Source of the DNA: JAMQPK01 sp963761975
Lineage (GTDB): Bacteria > Acidobacteriota > Vicinamibacteria > Vicinamibacterales > JAMQPK01
Assembly: GCA_963761975.1 (NCBI GenBank)
Contig: CAVXIR010000004.1
Span: 1,240,001-1,304,000, forward strand
Length of the DNA: 64,000 bases
Direction of reading: 5' to 3'
The position numbers were made by a program, and so were the translations under genes. Under the pieces are notes generated by a model. It did not search any database and was not told the DNA's origin. It worked only from the letters and a program-made list of their open reading frames with translations. Every line of letters begins with the position of its first letter. Positions within the stretch are counted from its first letter, which is position 1. This document shows, one piece after another, positions 1-9,200 of the stretch.

Positions 1-209
1 TCCGGGCCAAAACGTGAGCCGCGCGTTCCGACGCGGTGACATTCCAGGCACGCACCCTTCGATTCAAACAGCGCCTGACCGCGCGCCATGTCGCCCTGTG
101 GATCTTGTGCCTGGGCGAGAAGGAGGGTGGCCTCAGCCAGGGCACGACCCGAAGCAAGGAGAGCCACCAGCAGGGACACGCCGGCAACGAATTTAGTCAG
201 CCCTGTCAT
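1..209 (-). CDS. c-type cytochrome, N-terminal part, cut by the left edge
   Basis: The frame starts at ATG 209-207 and is open to base 1, so only about 69 residues are visible. A signal peptide (MTGLTKFVAGVSLLVALLAS) is followed by GQALFESKGACLECHRVGT, with a single haem c site C54-x-x-C57-H58. This is the N-terminal haem region of a class I-type periplasmic cytochrome c that carries electrons. A Shine-Dalgarno-like GAGGAA lies about six bases upstream of the ATG. It is the last visible gene of the minus-strand set cupredoxin, haem lipoprotein, DUF5777 barrel, cytochrome, which suggests a shared role in electron transfer across the envelope. The axial ligand and total length are outside the window. 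Confidence 0.75.
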   Translation of the reverse strand, partial: MTGLTKFVAGVSLLVALLASGRALAEATLLLAQAQDPQGDMARGQALFESKGACLECHRVGTRGSRFGP

Positions 210-317
210 CGGCTTCCTCGGATTACGGACACAGCGACTGGTCGAGATCTGTTCGGTTCGCCTATGGTGAGCGCAACGGCCGCCATCTGTCAAAATTCCC
301 GAGGATCGAAGGAGGGT

Positions 318-341
318 GCAGAGGCGCGTCAGCGTCTCTGC
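318..341 (-). other. strong hairpin between the DUF5777 gene and cytochrome c
   Basis: GCAGAGGCGC (318-327) pairs with GCGTCTCTGC (332-341) around a GTCA loop; all ten pairs form if one G-T is allowed. It lies in the 181-base gap between the DUF5777 stop and the cytochrome start. No T-tract follows on the minus strand, so it is not a standard intrinsic terminator. It may be an mRNA stability or processing stem. The rest of the gap shows nothing clear. Confidence 0.35.
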
Positions 342-390
342 GGCGGCATAGAAAGAAAAGAGGGTGAAGCCCGTCGCGAAGAGACCGCGC

Positions 391-1215
391 TCAGTAGAAT
401 TTTCGCGAAATGCTGAAGCCGATGTACCAGTTGTCGGTATTTCTCGCGCCGCGGGCAACTTGACCCATCGTCGTGCCAAAGCCGTTGCCGAACGTCAGCT
501 GAAACATGTGCCCGCCCGACCGCTTTTCGAGCCCGGTGCTCATCTGAGTTGAACCAGGATCGTCGCCTGCCAAGCGCGGGGCGCCTTCGAAAACGAGGTA
601 GACCGTTGGACGTATGCGAAGGCGGGTGCCGAGACCGAGGACGAACGCGTCGTTACTATCCACGACTTCCGACGGCAGGAGATTCGCGTTGTTCACCCAC
701 AGGGGGTGCATGTATAGAGCCACATGCTCGGCGAACGTCCGCGAAATCACCGCACCGAGTGCCGGCGAGTAACTGTCGCGGAAGTTGTTGGTCCCGTCGA
801 TGCTGGCGAACGCATCGATCGTCAGCGGAAACGACTCGCTCTGCCCTTTGACCTCGTGCTGCGCGAAGAATTCGATCGTCCGATCCGAGGTGCGGTGAAT
901 GCCGACCTGTGTACCTCTGAAGAGTCCGAAACGGTATTCCAGGCCGATTTGCGCGCCAGTGTCCAGACCGAAGAAATCTTCAAGGAGACTTCCGAAGTCT
1001 CCCTGTCCGAGCGGTCGCGTGAACCGATGAGTGACGCGGAACGCGCTTTTGTGACGAGGCACGCGCAGCGTCGTCGGCAGCGCCGAAAGTGTGAAGTCGG
1101 GCTGGGCAAAATTGACGTCGAGATCCGGATCGTCCTGCGCGAGCGAAGGGACCGCGATAGCCAGGATCAAAGCACAAATGGCAGTTATGCGTCGAAGTCT
1201 CGGTGTCACAAACAC
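391..1215 (-). CDS. DUF5777 family outer-membrane beta-barrel protein
   Basis: A 274-residue protein with a signal peptide (residues 1 to about 26, ending SLAQ) and then alternating polar and aromatic strands ending in ISRKFY, a C-terminal aromatic typical of outer-membrane barrels. Internal features FRVTHRFTRPLG and ALYMHPLWVNN are what I recognise as DUF5777. The family has no proven function; in many genomes it sits beside c-type cytochromes or YceI/cupredoxin proteins, as here. The start is GTG, either at 1215 or at 1209; the latter is better placed behind GAGG. The upstream lipoprotein stop (1219-1217) nearly abuts, so the genes are co-transcribed and probably translationally coupled. 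Confidence 0.8.
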   Translation of the reverse strand: MFVTPRLRRITAICALILAIAVPSLAQDDPDLDVNFAQPDFTLSALPTTLRVPRHKSAFRVTHRFTRPLGQGDFGSLLEDFFGLDTGAQIGLEYRFGLFRGTQVGIHRTSDRTIEFFAQHEVKGQSESFPLTIDAFASIDGTNNFRDSYSPALGAVISRTFAEHVALYMHPLWVNNANLLPSEVVDSNDAFVLGLGTRLRIRPTVYLVFEGAPRLAGDDPGSTQMSTGLEKRSGGHMFQLTFGNGFGTTMGQVARGARNTDNWYIGFSISRKFY

Positions 1216-1216
1216 C

Positions 1217-1669
1217 TCAGTTGTTGGGGGCGCCGTCCTGGATCCACTTCCGGATGACGAGTATCTGCCCTTCGGTCAGATACGGCGGGCCCGATCGCGG
1301 CATTCGGAGGCCGACGATGGTAGAGCGGCCTTCCAGCTTGTGAATGAGATAGCTGTTCTCGGGATCGCCCGGAATCACTCGTATCGCACCGGGTTTACCA
1401 ACGGCTGCAACATTTACTATCTGCGCGTGAGCATTGGGAGACCCGAGATCCATTCCCACAGGCGGAACGCGTCCACCTGCCGTCGTGTGGCAGTTATTGC
1501 ACGCCGCCCTGCCCGCCGAGTCGGTGCTCGTAAAGATATTCCGCTGAATGCTGCTGAAGGTTGGCGCGAGGTCTGGCGTGGGTCCGGTGATGCTGCTCAA
1601 CTTCTCATCGCAACCGACGCTCAACAGCACGACGAGCGCCCACGCGGCGGACAAGAGATAGTGCTTCAT
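1217..1669 (-). CDS. haem-binding lipoprotein (single CxxCH)
   Basis: From ATG 1669 this is a 150-residue lipoprotein. The signal ends in a lipobox (LLSVGC, Cys20), then comes one haem motif C57-N-N-C60-H61, and later MPRSGPPYLTEGQILVIRKW, the usual closing stretch of Planctomycete-type cytochrome c domains with a Met that could be an axial ligand. It is therefore predicted to be a membrane-anchored periplasmic cytochrome. A longer frame upstream to 1747 exists, but the chosen start has AAAGGAGAG just upstream. Its ATG overlaps the stop of the cupredoxin gene by one base (TAATG), which indicates translational coupling. Confidence 0.8.
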   Translation of the reverse strand: MKHYLLSAAWALVVLLSVGCDEKLSSITGPTPDLAPTFSSIQRNIFTSTDSAGRAACNNCHTTAGGRVPPVGMDLGSPNAHAQIVNVAAVGKPGAIRVIPGDPENSYLIHKLEGRSTIVGLRMPRSGPPYLTEGQILVIRKWIQDGAPNN

Positions 1670-2076
1670 TACTCTCCTTTCGGCTTGGCTTGCACCACGA
1701 GCGTACCGGTCATGTCCTCGTGGCCCTTGCCGCAATACTCCGAACACAGAATGGGGAAGCTGCCCGCAGCCGACGCGACAAACTCGATGATGACCGGCGA
1801 ATCGCCCGGCTTCGCCCGCGGAACGGCCTTCTTGACCTTGAACTGTTTGATTTCAATACCGTGCGGGCCATCGGCCGACCGAACGACCAGGCGAACCCGA
1901 TCGCCTTCAATCACTTCGATAGTGGCAGGCTCGAACGCAAAACGTTTTGCGACGACCTCGAATGTCTTGGGTTCTGGCGCCGTCTGATCCTGACGCCACG
2001 CAGAGGGAGTTTTGGATGTGGTGAAAGCAAGGAAGAAGACGACAGCCGATGTGAAAAACGTAGGCGAAACGCGCAC
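1669..2076 (-). CDS. CuA-type cupredoxin domain protein
   Basis: A small secreted protein with a cupredoxin fold. Its C-terminal part carries CSEYCGKGHEDM, the C-x-E-x-C-x3-H-x2-M pattern of the binuclear CuA centre of cytochrome oxidase subunit II and N2O reductase, and an upstream His in GPHGIEI supplies the remaining ligand. There is no oxidase subunit II transmembrane hairpin, so it is a stand-alone CuA domain, likely a periplasmic electron carrier. The start is uncertain. The frame is open to ATG 2172, but that ATG lies inside a palindromic operator and the extra residues look non-coding. GTG 2076 gives a plausible signal peptide (MRVSPTFFTSAVVFFLAF). First gene of the operon running to the left edge. 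Confidence 0.75.
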   Translation of the reverse strand: MRVSPTFFTSAVVFFLAFTTSKTPSAWRQDQTAPEPKTFEVVAKRFAFEPATIEVIEGDRVRLVVRSADGPHGIEIKQFKVKKAVPRAKPGDSPVIIEFVASAAGSFPILCSEYCGKGHEDMTGTLVVQAKPKGE

Positions 2077-2168
2077 GGGCGTAAAGGGTTGAGCAACACG
2101 TATACCACACGCGTGCTCAGCGAAACACCGGAGATTCACGCCCAATTTCGAGGAGTGTTCGCAGCAAG

Positions 2169-2207
2169 ACATTTACGCCGGGCGTAAATGTTTACGCGGG
2201 TCGTAAG
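2169..2207. promoter_or_regulatory. tandem palindromic operator, TTACG-N5-CGTAA twice
   Basis: A perfect 23-base palindrome spans 2169-2191 (core TTTACGCCGGGCGTAAA, 11-base arms around G2180). A second copy of the same dyad, TTACG-CGGGT-CGTAA, occupies 2192-2206, exactly 19 bases along. Two equally spaced sites immediately upstream of the cupredoxin operon are what a dimeric repressor or activator binding cooperatively would need. The cognate regulator is not visible in the window and the motif matches no operator I can name. Confidence 0.6.
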
Positions 2208-2285
2208 ATGGCAGAACCGGCGAGTGATCAGTGTTTAGACGAGGGTTATCTCAGAGCGACGCGAACCACGTCTACCAACCACCAA

Positions 2286-3638
2286 CTAGAGATTCGACAG
2301 CCCCACGAGCCGGCCGGTGCTGTCGCCCCAGTTGTCGATCGGCACGGCCATGTGGTCGAGCATCGACAAGAAGAGGTTGGCCATCGCGGTCTCATCAGCG
2401 TAGCGGACATGGCGTCCCGGGTGCAGCACCCCGCGGCCGCGGCCGGCGACGACAACCGGAAGATTGTGGTGCTGGTGCTGATTGCCGTCGGCGAGACCGC
2501 TGCCGTACACGATCATCGAGTTGTCGAGCAGGCTGCCGTCGCCGTCGCGAATCGATTTGAACTTCTCGAGCAGATAAATGAACTGCTTGATGTGGTACTC
2601 GTTGATCTGCGTCACCTTTTCGATCTTGGGCTTGTCGCCCTGATGATGGGTCAGACCGTGGTGCCCCTCGGTGATGCCGATTTCCGGATAGTTCCTTGGG
2701 CTCTGCTCGATCGCGAGGAGCACCGTGATGACACGCGTCACGTCGGTCTGAAACGCCAGCGCCATCAGGTCGAACATCAACTGCGAGTGTTCGGCGAAGT
2801 CGTCGGGCACGCTCGCCGACGGCGCGTCGATCGGCACGCGATCGACGCGGCTCTGCTCGGCACTTTGAATGCGCTTCTCGATGTCGCGCACCGCATATAG
2901 AAATTCGTCGAGCTTGCGTTTGTCATCGCCGCCGAGCGAATTTTTCAGGCTCTGGGCTTCGGCCAGCGCCAGATCGAGGATGCTCCGGCGATAATTTCCC
3001 AGGCGCTGACGGCGTGCGAGATCTTTTTCCTCGTCAGCAACTCCGAACAGCCGCTCGAAGACGGCGCGCGGCCGGATCTCGGGCGGGTTGGGCGTATTCT
3101 CCGTGCGCCACGACAGGCTGTTGCTGTAGGCACAGCTGTAGCCGTTGTCGCAGTTGCCTCCCTGAATGCCTTCCTCGCACCCCAGCTCGAGCGAACCAAA
3201 TCGCGTCTGCCCTTCGAGATGGCGGGCGGCAATCTGGTCCATCGAGATGCCGGCTTTGATGTCCTTGCCGTACGTCTTTCTCGGATGGGTAGACGTCAGA
3301 TACGCAGCACCCGCGCGCGCGTGGTCGCCACCGCCATCGCCGTGCTCGCGGCCCGCGTCAGAGGTCAGACCCGTGAGCATCATGACGTCGTTGCGAAACG
3401 GCGCAAGCGCACGTGAGATGCGCGGCAGCTCACCAAGCGGTGTTGAGCCCATCGCCGCTGCAGGCGTCCAGTCTTCCATCACGATGCCGTTCGGGACGTA
3501 CAGGAACGCCATGCGATTGGCCGCAAGCGACTTCTTCACGACCTGCGACGCAAACGCGGGATACATCGCATCGAGAAACGGCAATGCGATGGTCGCACCC
3601 ATTGTTCTGAGAACCGCCCGCCTGGATAGTTGTCTCAT
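2286..3638 (-). CDS. DUF1552 family Tat-exported protein
   Basis: A 450-residue protein beginning MRQLSRRAVLRTMGATIALP, a twin-arginine signal. The body has the DUF1552 pattern: LYVPNGIVMEDWTP, MLTGLTSDAGREHGDGGGDH, GTSLELGCEEG-type segment, and a C-terminal DNSMIVYGSGLADGNQHQHH. The fold resembles sulfatase/alkaline-phosphatase-like enzymes, but no reaction is established. DUF1552 genes are regularly paired with DUF1592 haem proteins in Planctomycetes, Acidobacteria and Myxococci, as here, where the DUF1592 gene lies 56 bases upstream. It is the third gene of the receptor-led operon. Confidence 0.88.
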   Translation of the reverse strand: MRQLSRRAVLRTMGATIALPFLDAMYPAFASQVVKKSLAANRMAFLYVPNGIVMEDWTPAAAMGSTPLGELPRISRALAPFRNDVMMLTGLTSDAGREHGDGGGDHARAGAAYLTSTHPRKTYGKDIKAGISMDQIAARHLEGQTRFGSLELGCEEGIQGGNCDNGYSCAYSNSLSWRTENTPNPPEIRPRAVFERLFGVADEEKDLARRQRLGNYRRSILDLALAEAQSLKNSLGGDDKRKLDEFLYAVRDIEKRIQSAEQSRVDRVPIDAPSASVPDDFAEHSQLMFDLMALAFQTDVTRVITVLLAIEQSPRNYPEIGITEGHHGLTHHQGDKPKIEKVTQINEYHIKQFIYLLEKFKSIRDGDGSLLDNSMIVYGSGLADGNQHQHHNLPVVVAGRGRGVLHPGRHVRYADETAMANLFLSMLDHMAVPIDNWGDSTGRLVGLSNL

Positions 3639-3650
3639 ATCAATCTCTCA

Positions 3651-3690
3651 TCGGCCAATTGCCATCTGCCATCTGCCATCTGCCCTGACA
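3651..3690. repeat. GCCATCT short repeat between the DUF1592 and DUF1552 genes
   Basis: Three and a half units of a 7-base repeat (GCCATCT)n ending in GCCCTG fill most of the 56-base gap between the two genes. The same family occurs inside uvrA at 20771-20810, where it is translated in frame. Confidence 0.75.
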
Positions 3691-3694
3691 AAGA

Positions 3695-6217
3695 TCAACT
3701 CCTGGTGCGCATCATAAACGCGGGGCTCTTTACTATGCTCGTCACGATCGTCAGGAACTTGTAATCGTCTTTCGCCGCATCTCGTGTGATCTGTTCCACC
3801 GAGGGCCGATCGAATCGCTCGAGTCCCCGGCCGAGGCCGTACGTCATCAGCTTCTCCGTGAAATGGCGGACGAACGCGGCCGAGTCCGTCTTGAGGAGTT
3901 GTTTCAGCCCTTTCGCGCCGGTGAACGAGCGTCCATCAGGAAGCGTACCGGTCGTATCCAGGTCGAAGTTGCCGTCCTTCACCCGCCACCCGCCGGCGGC
4001 ATCGTAGTTCTCCAGGGCAAACCCGATGGGATCCATCTGGTCGTGACAGACGGCGCAGCTTGGATTCGCGCGGTGCTGCTCCAGCCTCGCGCGCATCGAG
4101 GCGGCAGTGCCGAGATCCTTCTCTTCCAGCGGCGGAATGTTGTCGGGCGGTGGCGGCGGCGCTGCGCCGAGCAGGTTGTCGAGCACCCACTTGCCTCGCA
4201 AGACCGGGGACGTACGGGTCGCGTATGACGAAATCGCCAGGATCGCGCCCTGCGTCATGATACCGCTTCGCTGCTCGCCGTCGAGCTCGACGCGCTGGAA
4301 CTGCTCGCCGTCGACCCCCTTGATGCCGTAGTAGCGTGCGAGCGATCCGTTCACATAGGTGAAGCGCCCGTCGATGAAGTCGAGGATGCTCCGATTCTCG
4401 CGCATCACCGCGCCGATGAAGAGCAGGGTCTCCCGCCGCATGTCATCCAGCAGCTCGTCGTCGACCGCCAGAAATTTCTCGGAGTCAGGTTTCGTGCGAT
4501 CCATCAGGCGCAGGTTCAGCCACTGCTCGCCGAAGTTCTCGATCAGCGCCGACGATTTGGGATCCTGCAGCATCCGTTGCAGCTGGGTGCTCACGACTGA
4601 CGGATGGTGGAGCCGCTTCTCGCCGGCCATCCGGAACAGCTCCTCGTCCGGCATGCTGCTCCACACGAAGTAAGAGAGCCGCGACGCCAGCTCGTAGTCA
4701 TTCAGCTCATACGCACCTGACGCACCTCCCGCACCCAGCGCACCCGAATCCCGTTCGATGCGGAACAGGAAATTCGGCGACACGAGCACGGCCTCAATCG
4801 CCAGCTGAACGGCGTGCTCGAGCGGATCGTTCCGGCGGACGTCGTTCACGATATCGAGCAGCTTCTGCACTTCCTCCGGCGCTGCCGGACGCCGGTATGC
4901 GCGGGTCATCAGGTTCGTGATGATCTGCTCCGCGCACGGCGCCGAGTTCTCGGCGCACACGAAAATCTTCTTGTTGCCGGTCGATGAGGGGACTGCCGGA
5001 TTGTACGGACCGAGAATCCGCATGTAATCGACGAACAGCTCCTGGCGCCCATCGGCGTTGATGAGCCCGAACGGATTCGGATGGTTGGCGAGATCCGGCC
5101 ACGAAACGCGCAGGTCGTGATCGCCCGCCGAGACTTTGACGCGCGCGATGTTGTCGCCGTGCGAATAGTTGTAGTTGCCGTCGCCTTCCACGTAATCGGT
5201 GGCGACCTGTTTACCGTCGATGCTGAAGGCCATCAGAATCGGCGGAAAAGCCTGACGGAGCTTCTCCTCGCGCGCTTTCCTTTCTTCTTCCGTCGGCGGC
5301 CGCCGCGGTCCGCCGGCACCAGCGCCGCGCCCCCTGGCCGGCGTCTGTACAGGCTGCACGACGTCAGCCGAAGGCAGTGGCGCTGCCGGCGCGGCGGCTG
5401 CGCTCGCGAATGGCCGGCCCGGGCCGACAGGCTTGCCCCGCCCGCGGTAGTTGCCGTATCTCCACCTGAATTCGTATTCGCCGTCAATCGGAAAGTGATA
5501 GGTCGCGTACAACGTCCCACGCATCGAGTACGGCGTCTCGTTCCCTTTCGCATGGATGTCGTCCTGCATCTTCTTCGGCGTCAGGACGATGAGCTGGCCG
5601 GGCCTTTCGGGATAGGCCTCGCCGAAAACGGCCGCGCGCGCGACGACGCGCGCGGCGTTGACGTACTTCTCCATCAGCATCGGCGACAGCGACAGCACGT
5701 CCCCGATGTTGTCGAACCCATACCCGGAATCGTCGATCGGAAACTCATCCGCCGGCCGTAGCGTGACGCCGAGCAGATCGCGAATCGTGTTGTTGTACTC
5801 CGCGCGATTCAGGCGGCGTGCCGTCACACGGCCTGGATCCGATGCCGAAGCATTCGCAGGTACGGGCGAGATGCCGGGCAATTTGGTAATCCACGCGGAC
5901 ACCGCCGCCACATCGCCGGCCGGCAGTGGCGCGGCCGGGCGCGGAGGCATCTGCCCCGCCGTGACTTTATCGAGGACCTTCTGCCACACCTCGGGCCGCT
6001 GCAGGGCCGACGCGCTGTCGCGGAAGCCTTCGAGGCTCAGCTTGCCGGCCTGCTGCCGGTCGCTGTGGCATCGAACGCAGTTCCGCGACAACACCGGCAG
6101 GACGTTCTGCTCGAACTCCCCGCTCGCAGGCGCTCCAGCCTGACCGAGCAGCGTCGATCCGGTCAAGACGCCCGCAGCGATCGCGGTGCCCGCGACGAAG
6201 ATCCAGGATGCGCGCAT
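3695..6217 (-). CDS. DUF1592 multi-domain haem c protein (DUF1587/1592/1588/1585)
   Basis: An 840-residue secreted protein. After the signal peptide comes a Planctomycete-type cytochrome c domain with C-V-R-C-H (about residues 47-51). Then follow a DUF1587 region (RRLNRAEYNNTIRDLLG), a carbohydrate-binding-like middle, DUF1595/DUF1592 (MTRAYRRPAAPEEVQ; ELASRLSYFVWSSMPDEEL), DUF1588 (LAISSYATRTSPVLRGKWVL and CAVCHDQMDPIGFALENYD, a second CxxCH), and DUF1585 at the end (GLGRGLERFD). Such proteins are thought to be periplasmic redox enzymes acting on polymers or small molecules, but the substrate is unknown. Its ATG abuts the receptor stop (TAGATG), so it is translationally linked to a TonB receptor that may import the product. 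An in-frame repeat encodes Gly/Ala-rich residues near 4711-4748. Confidence 0.9.
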   Translation of the reverse strand: MRASWIFVAGTAIAAGVLTGSTLLGQAGAPASGEFEQNVLPVLSRNCVRCHSDRQQAGKLSLEGFRDSASALQRPEVWQKVLDKVTAGQMPPRPAAPLPAGDVAAVSAWITKLPGISPVPANASASDPGRVTARRLNRAEYNNTIRDLLGVTLRPADEFPIDDSGYGFDNIGDVLSLSPMLMEKYVNAARVVARAAVFGEAYPERPGQLIVLTPKKMQDDIHAKGNETPYSMRGTLYATYHFPIDGEYEFRWRYGNYRGRGKPVGPGRPFASAAAAPAAPLPSADVVQPVQTPARGRGAGAGGPRRPPTEEERKAREEKLRQAFPPILMAFSIDGKQVATDYVEGDGNYNYSHGDNIARVKVSAGDHDLRVSWPDLANHPNPFGLINADGRQELFVDYMRILGPYNPAVPSSTGNKKIFVCAENSAPCAEQIITNLMTRAYRRPAAPEEVQKLLDIVNDVRRNDPLEHAVQLAIEAVLVSPNFLFRIERDSGALGAGGASGAYELNDYELASRLSYFVWSSMPDEELFRMAGEKRLHHPSVVSTQLQRMLQDPKSSALIENFGEQWLNLRLMDRTKPDSEKFLAVDDELLDDMRRETLLFIGAVMRENRSILDFIDGRFTYVNGSLARYYGIKGVDGEQFQRVELDGEQRSGIMTQGAILAISSYATRTSPVLRGKWVLDNLLGAAPPPPPDNIPPLEEKDLGTAASMRARLEQHRANPSCAVCHDQMDPIGFALENYDAAGGWRVKDGNFDLDTTGTLPDGRSFTGAKGLKQLLKTDSAAFVRHFTEKLMTYGLGRGLERFDRPSVEQITRDAAKDDYKFLTIVTSIVKSPAFMMRTRS
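4711..4748. repeat. in-frame GCACCTGAC-type repeat inside the DUF1592 gene
   Basis: ACGCACCTGACGCACC followed by degenerate units belongs to the 9-base family seen at 47244-47287 and 47837-47943. Read on the minus strand it encodes a low-complexity GALGAGGASGA linker just before YELNDYELASRLSYF, the start of the DUF1592 core, so it lies at a domain boundary and keeps the frame. Confidence 0.6.
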
Positions 6218-9200
6218 CTAGAACCCCATGCGCAGGCCAAGACGGATGTACCGTTCCGAGTACTCACGTCCGGAACTCTGCGTCGAGTTGATGACGCCAA
6301 AGCCGTTCAGACTGCGCACCGTTCCATCCGGATTGAGCTGCAGGTTCGACACGTTCAGATTGCCCGGGTTCGCGAATGTCGGCCTGTTGAACAGGTTGTA
6401 GATGTCGACCTTCAGCTGGATCGTCTTTGAGCCCCCGATGGCCAGCGTACGGATCAAGTTGAGGTCGAAGTTTCGCACCCCGGGCCCGCGCAGGCTGTTG
6501 AACGTGCCGGTGCCGAACCTCGCCTCGGTCACCGGTTTGAATGCGAGGACGTCGAAGTACGGCGTCGTCGGACCGACGTCGCCGTAGATCTCGACGTTGT
6601 CCTTCACCTGGTCCGCGAGCTGCGGATTCCCTGGCGCGTTGAGCGACGTGGTACTGGACGAGACGGTGAACGGCGCTCCGGAATACGCGGTGAACGTGGA
6701 GCCCAGCTGCCAGCCTCCGAAGATCGCCGCCAGCGAACCGCCCGAATTGAGGTGCGCCCGGTCCGGGCCGAACGGCAGTTGATAGATCACCGAGGCATCG
6801 ACCTTGTGCGGCGTGCTCGTGCCGGCTCGCGCGGCCTGGAATGAACCGCCGCCCTGCGTGGCTTTGTTCAGGTGGTAGAACTCCGGGATCGCGATGTTGC
6901 CCGCCCACAGGTCGGTCGCGCGTGCGTAGGTGTAGGCCGACGTGAACTGGAAGCCCGCGATCATCCGGCGCGTAAGGCTGAGCTGCAGCGAATCGTAGGT
7001 GATCTCCCCCACCGGCCGGAAGACGGTCATGTTAGCGGTCGTGCGAAGACCGTTGGTGAGGTTCGGCAGGTTGAACGGCTGGCTCGCGGCGCCGCCGCCA
7101 ATCTGGCCGTAGTTGAGGTTCACGCCGCGTGTCTGGTCGTTCTGACGGTTTGCGACGTAGCCGACCGTCACGCTGAGCGAATGCGGGAAGAGCTTCTGCG
7201 CCGACACGTTCCAAGACGTAATCGTGCCCCGTTGGAATTCCCCTTCGAGCGTGGTGACGCCCGCACCGGCCGGCAGCCCGACAACGCCAGGCGAAAGATC
7301 CAGCGTCGGCACGAGCGGCACACCGGTCGTCACCGAGCCGACCGGTGTGAAGGTATTCGGACCTGATTGGGTAATGGCGATGATCTGCGGGAAGGCCTGC
7401 GCGATGCCACCGACTCTCGTGATGGCGTTGTCGCTCTGAGGATTGCGCGAGAACCCAACGCGAATGACCGTATCCTCGGTCGGCCGGTACGCCAGGCCGA
7501 GCCGCGGCGTGAAGAGATCCTTCTGGACTTTGATGTCGCACACCTGCGGGTTCGCCGCGCCGACGCCGCACACCTGCAGCAGGTTCGTGTTGAAATCGAA
7601 CATCTCGAGCCCGCGATCCGCGCGCGTCGGGAACGGGTAATATTCCCACCGGACGCCAACCGACGCGGTCATCTTGGGCGTGATCTGCCATTGGTCGCGC
7701 AGGTACAGCCCCGACGCCCAGCCCCGCACCGTCGCCGGCCACTGCGGGCCCTTCGCACCGTCGGTGTCGAGGAGCGGCGTCATCACCTGTGCGTTTCGCG
7801 ACTGCGGCAGTCCTAACAGGAAATCGGCAAACTGATTGAATGTATTCGGCGAGGTGCCGCCGCTCAGCGCGGTCGCGCCGCCGTTGAACGTGAACACCGG
7901 CACCGCCGTCTCGTAGTGATTCAGGTAGTTGTGCTGCACGTCGAAGCCGAACTTCACGTTGTGCGTGCCTTTGGTCCAGCCCGCGTTGCCGCTGAACTGC
8001 ATCTGGTTGTCGGCGTAGTCGCGCATCTGGCTCGGCGTCACCAACGCCCATGGGCCCATGTTGAACATCGGCGCCGCGCGGTCGCGCGATCGCGGCGGCT
8101 GGCAGGCGTTGGGAATCGCGAAGTGGTCGCCCCAGCATTCGTCTTCCGGTCCTTCGGGGCCCACCCAGCTGTGATAGGGCGTGTAGCCGAAGACGCCGTC
8201 GACGACGAACGATTGCGACAGGATCGAGGTGGCCAGCACCGATCCGCTCGTGATGTTCGCTTGCCACAGGCGGCCGACGCTCTGCGGGTTGAATTCGGCG
8301 CCGTCGAGCGACGGAAAGATGCCGTGACTGTTCTGCCGGCTCGTGAGCCAGCTGACCCGGTTGTTCAGGTTCAGCCGGTTCCCTGGGGTCCACGTCAGCT
8401 TCGTGTCGATTTTGTGCAGCGTCGACTCGAAGTTGTCGCGCGCGTAGTAGTTGTCCGTGTAGCCCGGCAGCGTCGGCAGCACGAGCCCGGCCAGCAGCCG
8501 GCGCGAGGTCGGATTGATGCGGCTTTCCGGGATGTAGTTGCAGCTCGCGAAGCGCGAATCTGTGGTGGACGACAAGCCCGGGCAATTGGCGAACGCAAAC
8601 GGGACACGCCCGGTTCCCGTCGCGGTGCCCGTCAGCGGATCGTAGAGAACGGTGTTCGTGTTGGCGAAATTTCCGGCTCGGAGATCCGCTGGCGCCAGCG
8701 TGTTCAGGCCGGTCGTGCCGGTGGACACCTCACCTTCGGCGAGCTGCACCGTGCCGTCTTTGACGCGCCGCACCTCACTTTCGACGCTGATGAAGTAGAA
8801 CAGCTTGTTCCGCACAATCGGCCCGCCGATCGTGCCGCCGAAGATGTTCTTGTTATCCTTGCCCTTGTCGTTGTCGGCGGGGAGGAAATACGGCCGGTTC
8901 TTGAGCGCCGAGGACGTCAGGTATTCGAACAGCGAACCGCTCACCGAGTTCGTCCCGCTCTTCACCTGCACGTTCACCGCCGCGCCGCCCGCCATGCCCT
9001 GATCGGCATCGAAGCTGTTGGTGACGACGCTGACCGTTTCCACCGCCTCGAGGGCTGGACTATAGGACTGGATGTCCGGATACCACTGGTTGGTCACGGC
9101 GGCGCCGTCGATTCTGAAAAGCGTGTTGTTCGGCGGCTGTCCGTTGATCGACACGCCCATCGAGCGCGCCGGGTTGTTGATGCCGCCCGCCTGAATCATG

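Noticed and set aside
318..341. Intrinsic terminator after the DUF5777 gene
   Set aside because: The stem is strong but no T-tract follows on the transcribed strand.
7032..8585. Minus-strand frame of about 517 codons inside the receptor gene
   Set aside because: Out-of-frame shadow of the receptor, Arg/Ala-rich with no signal or domain.
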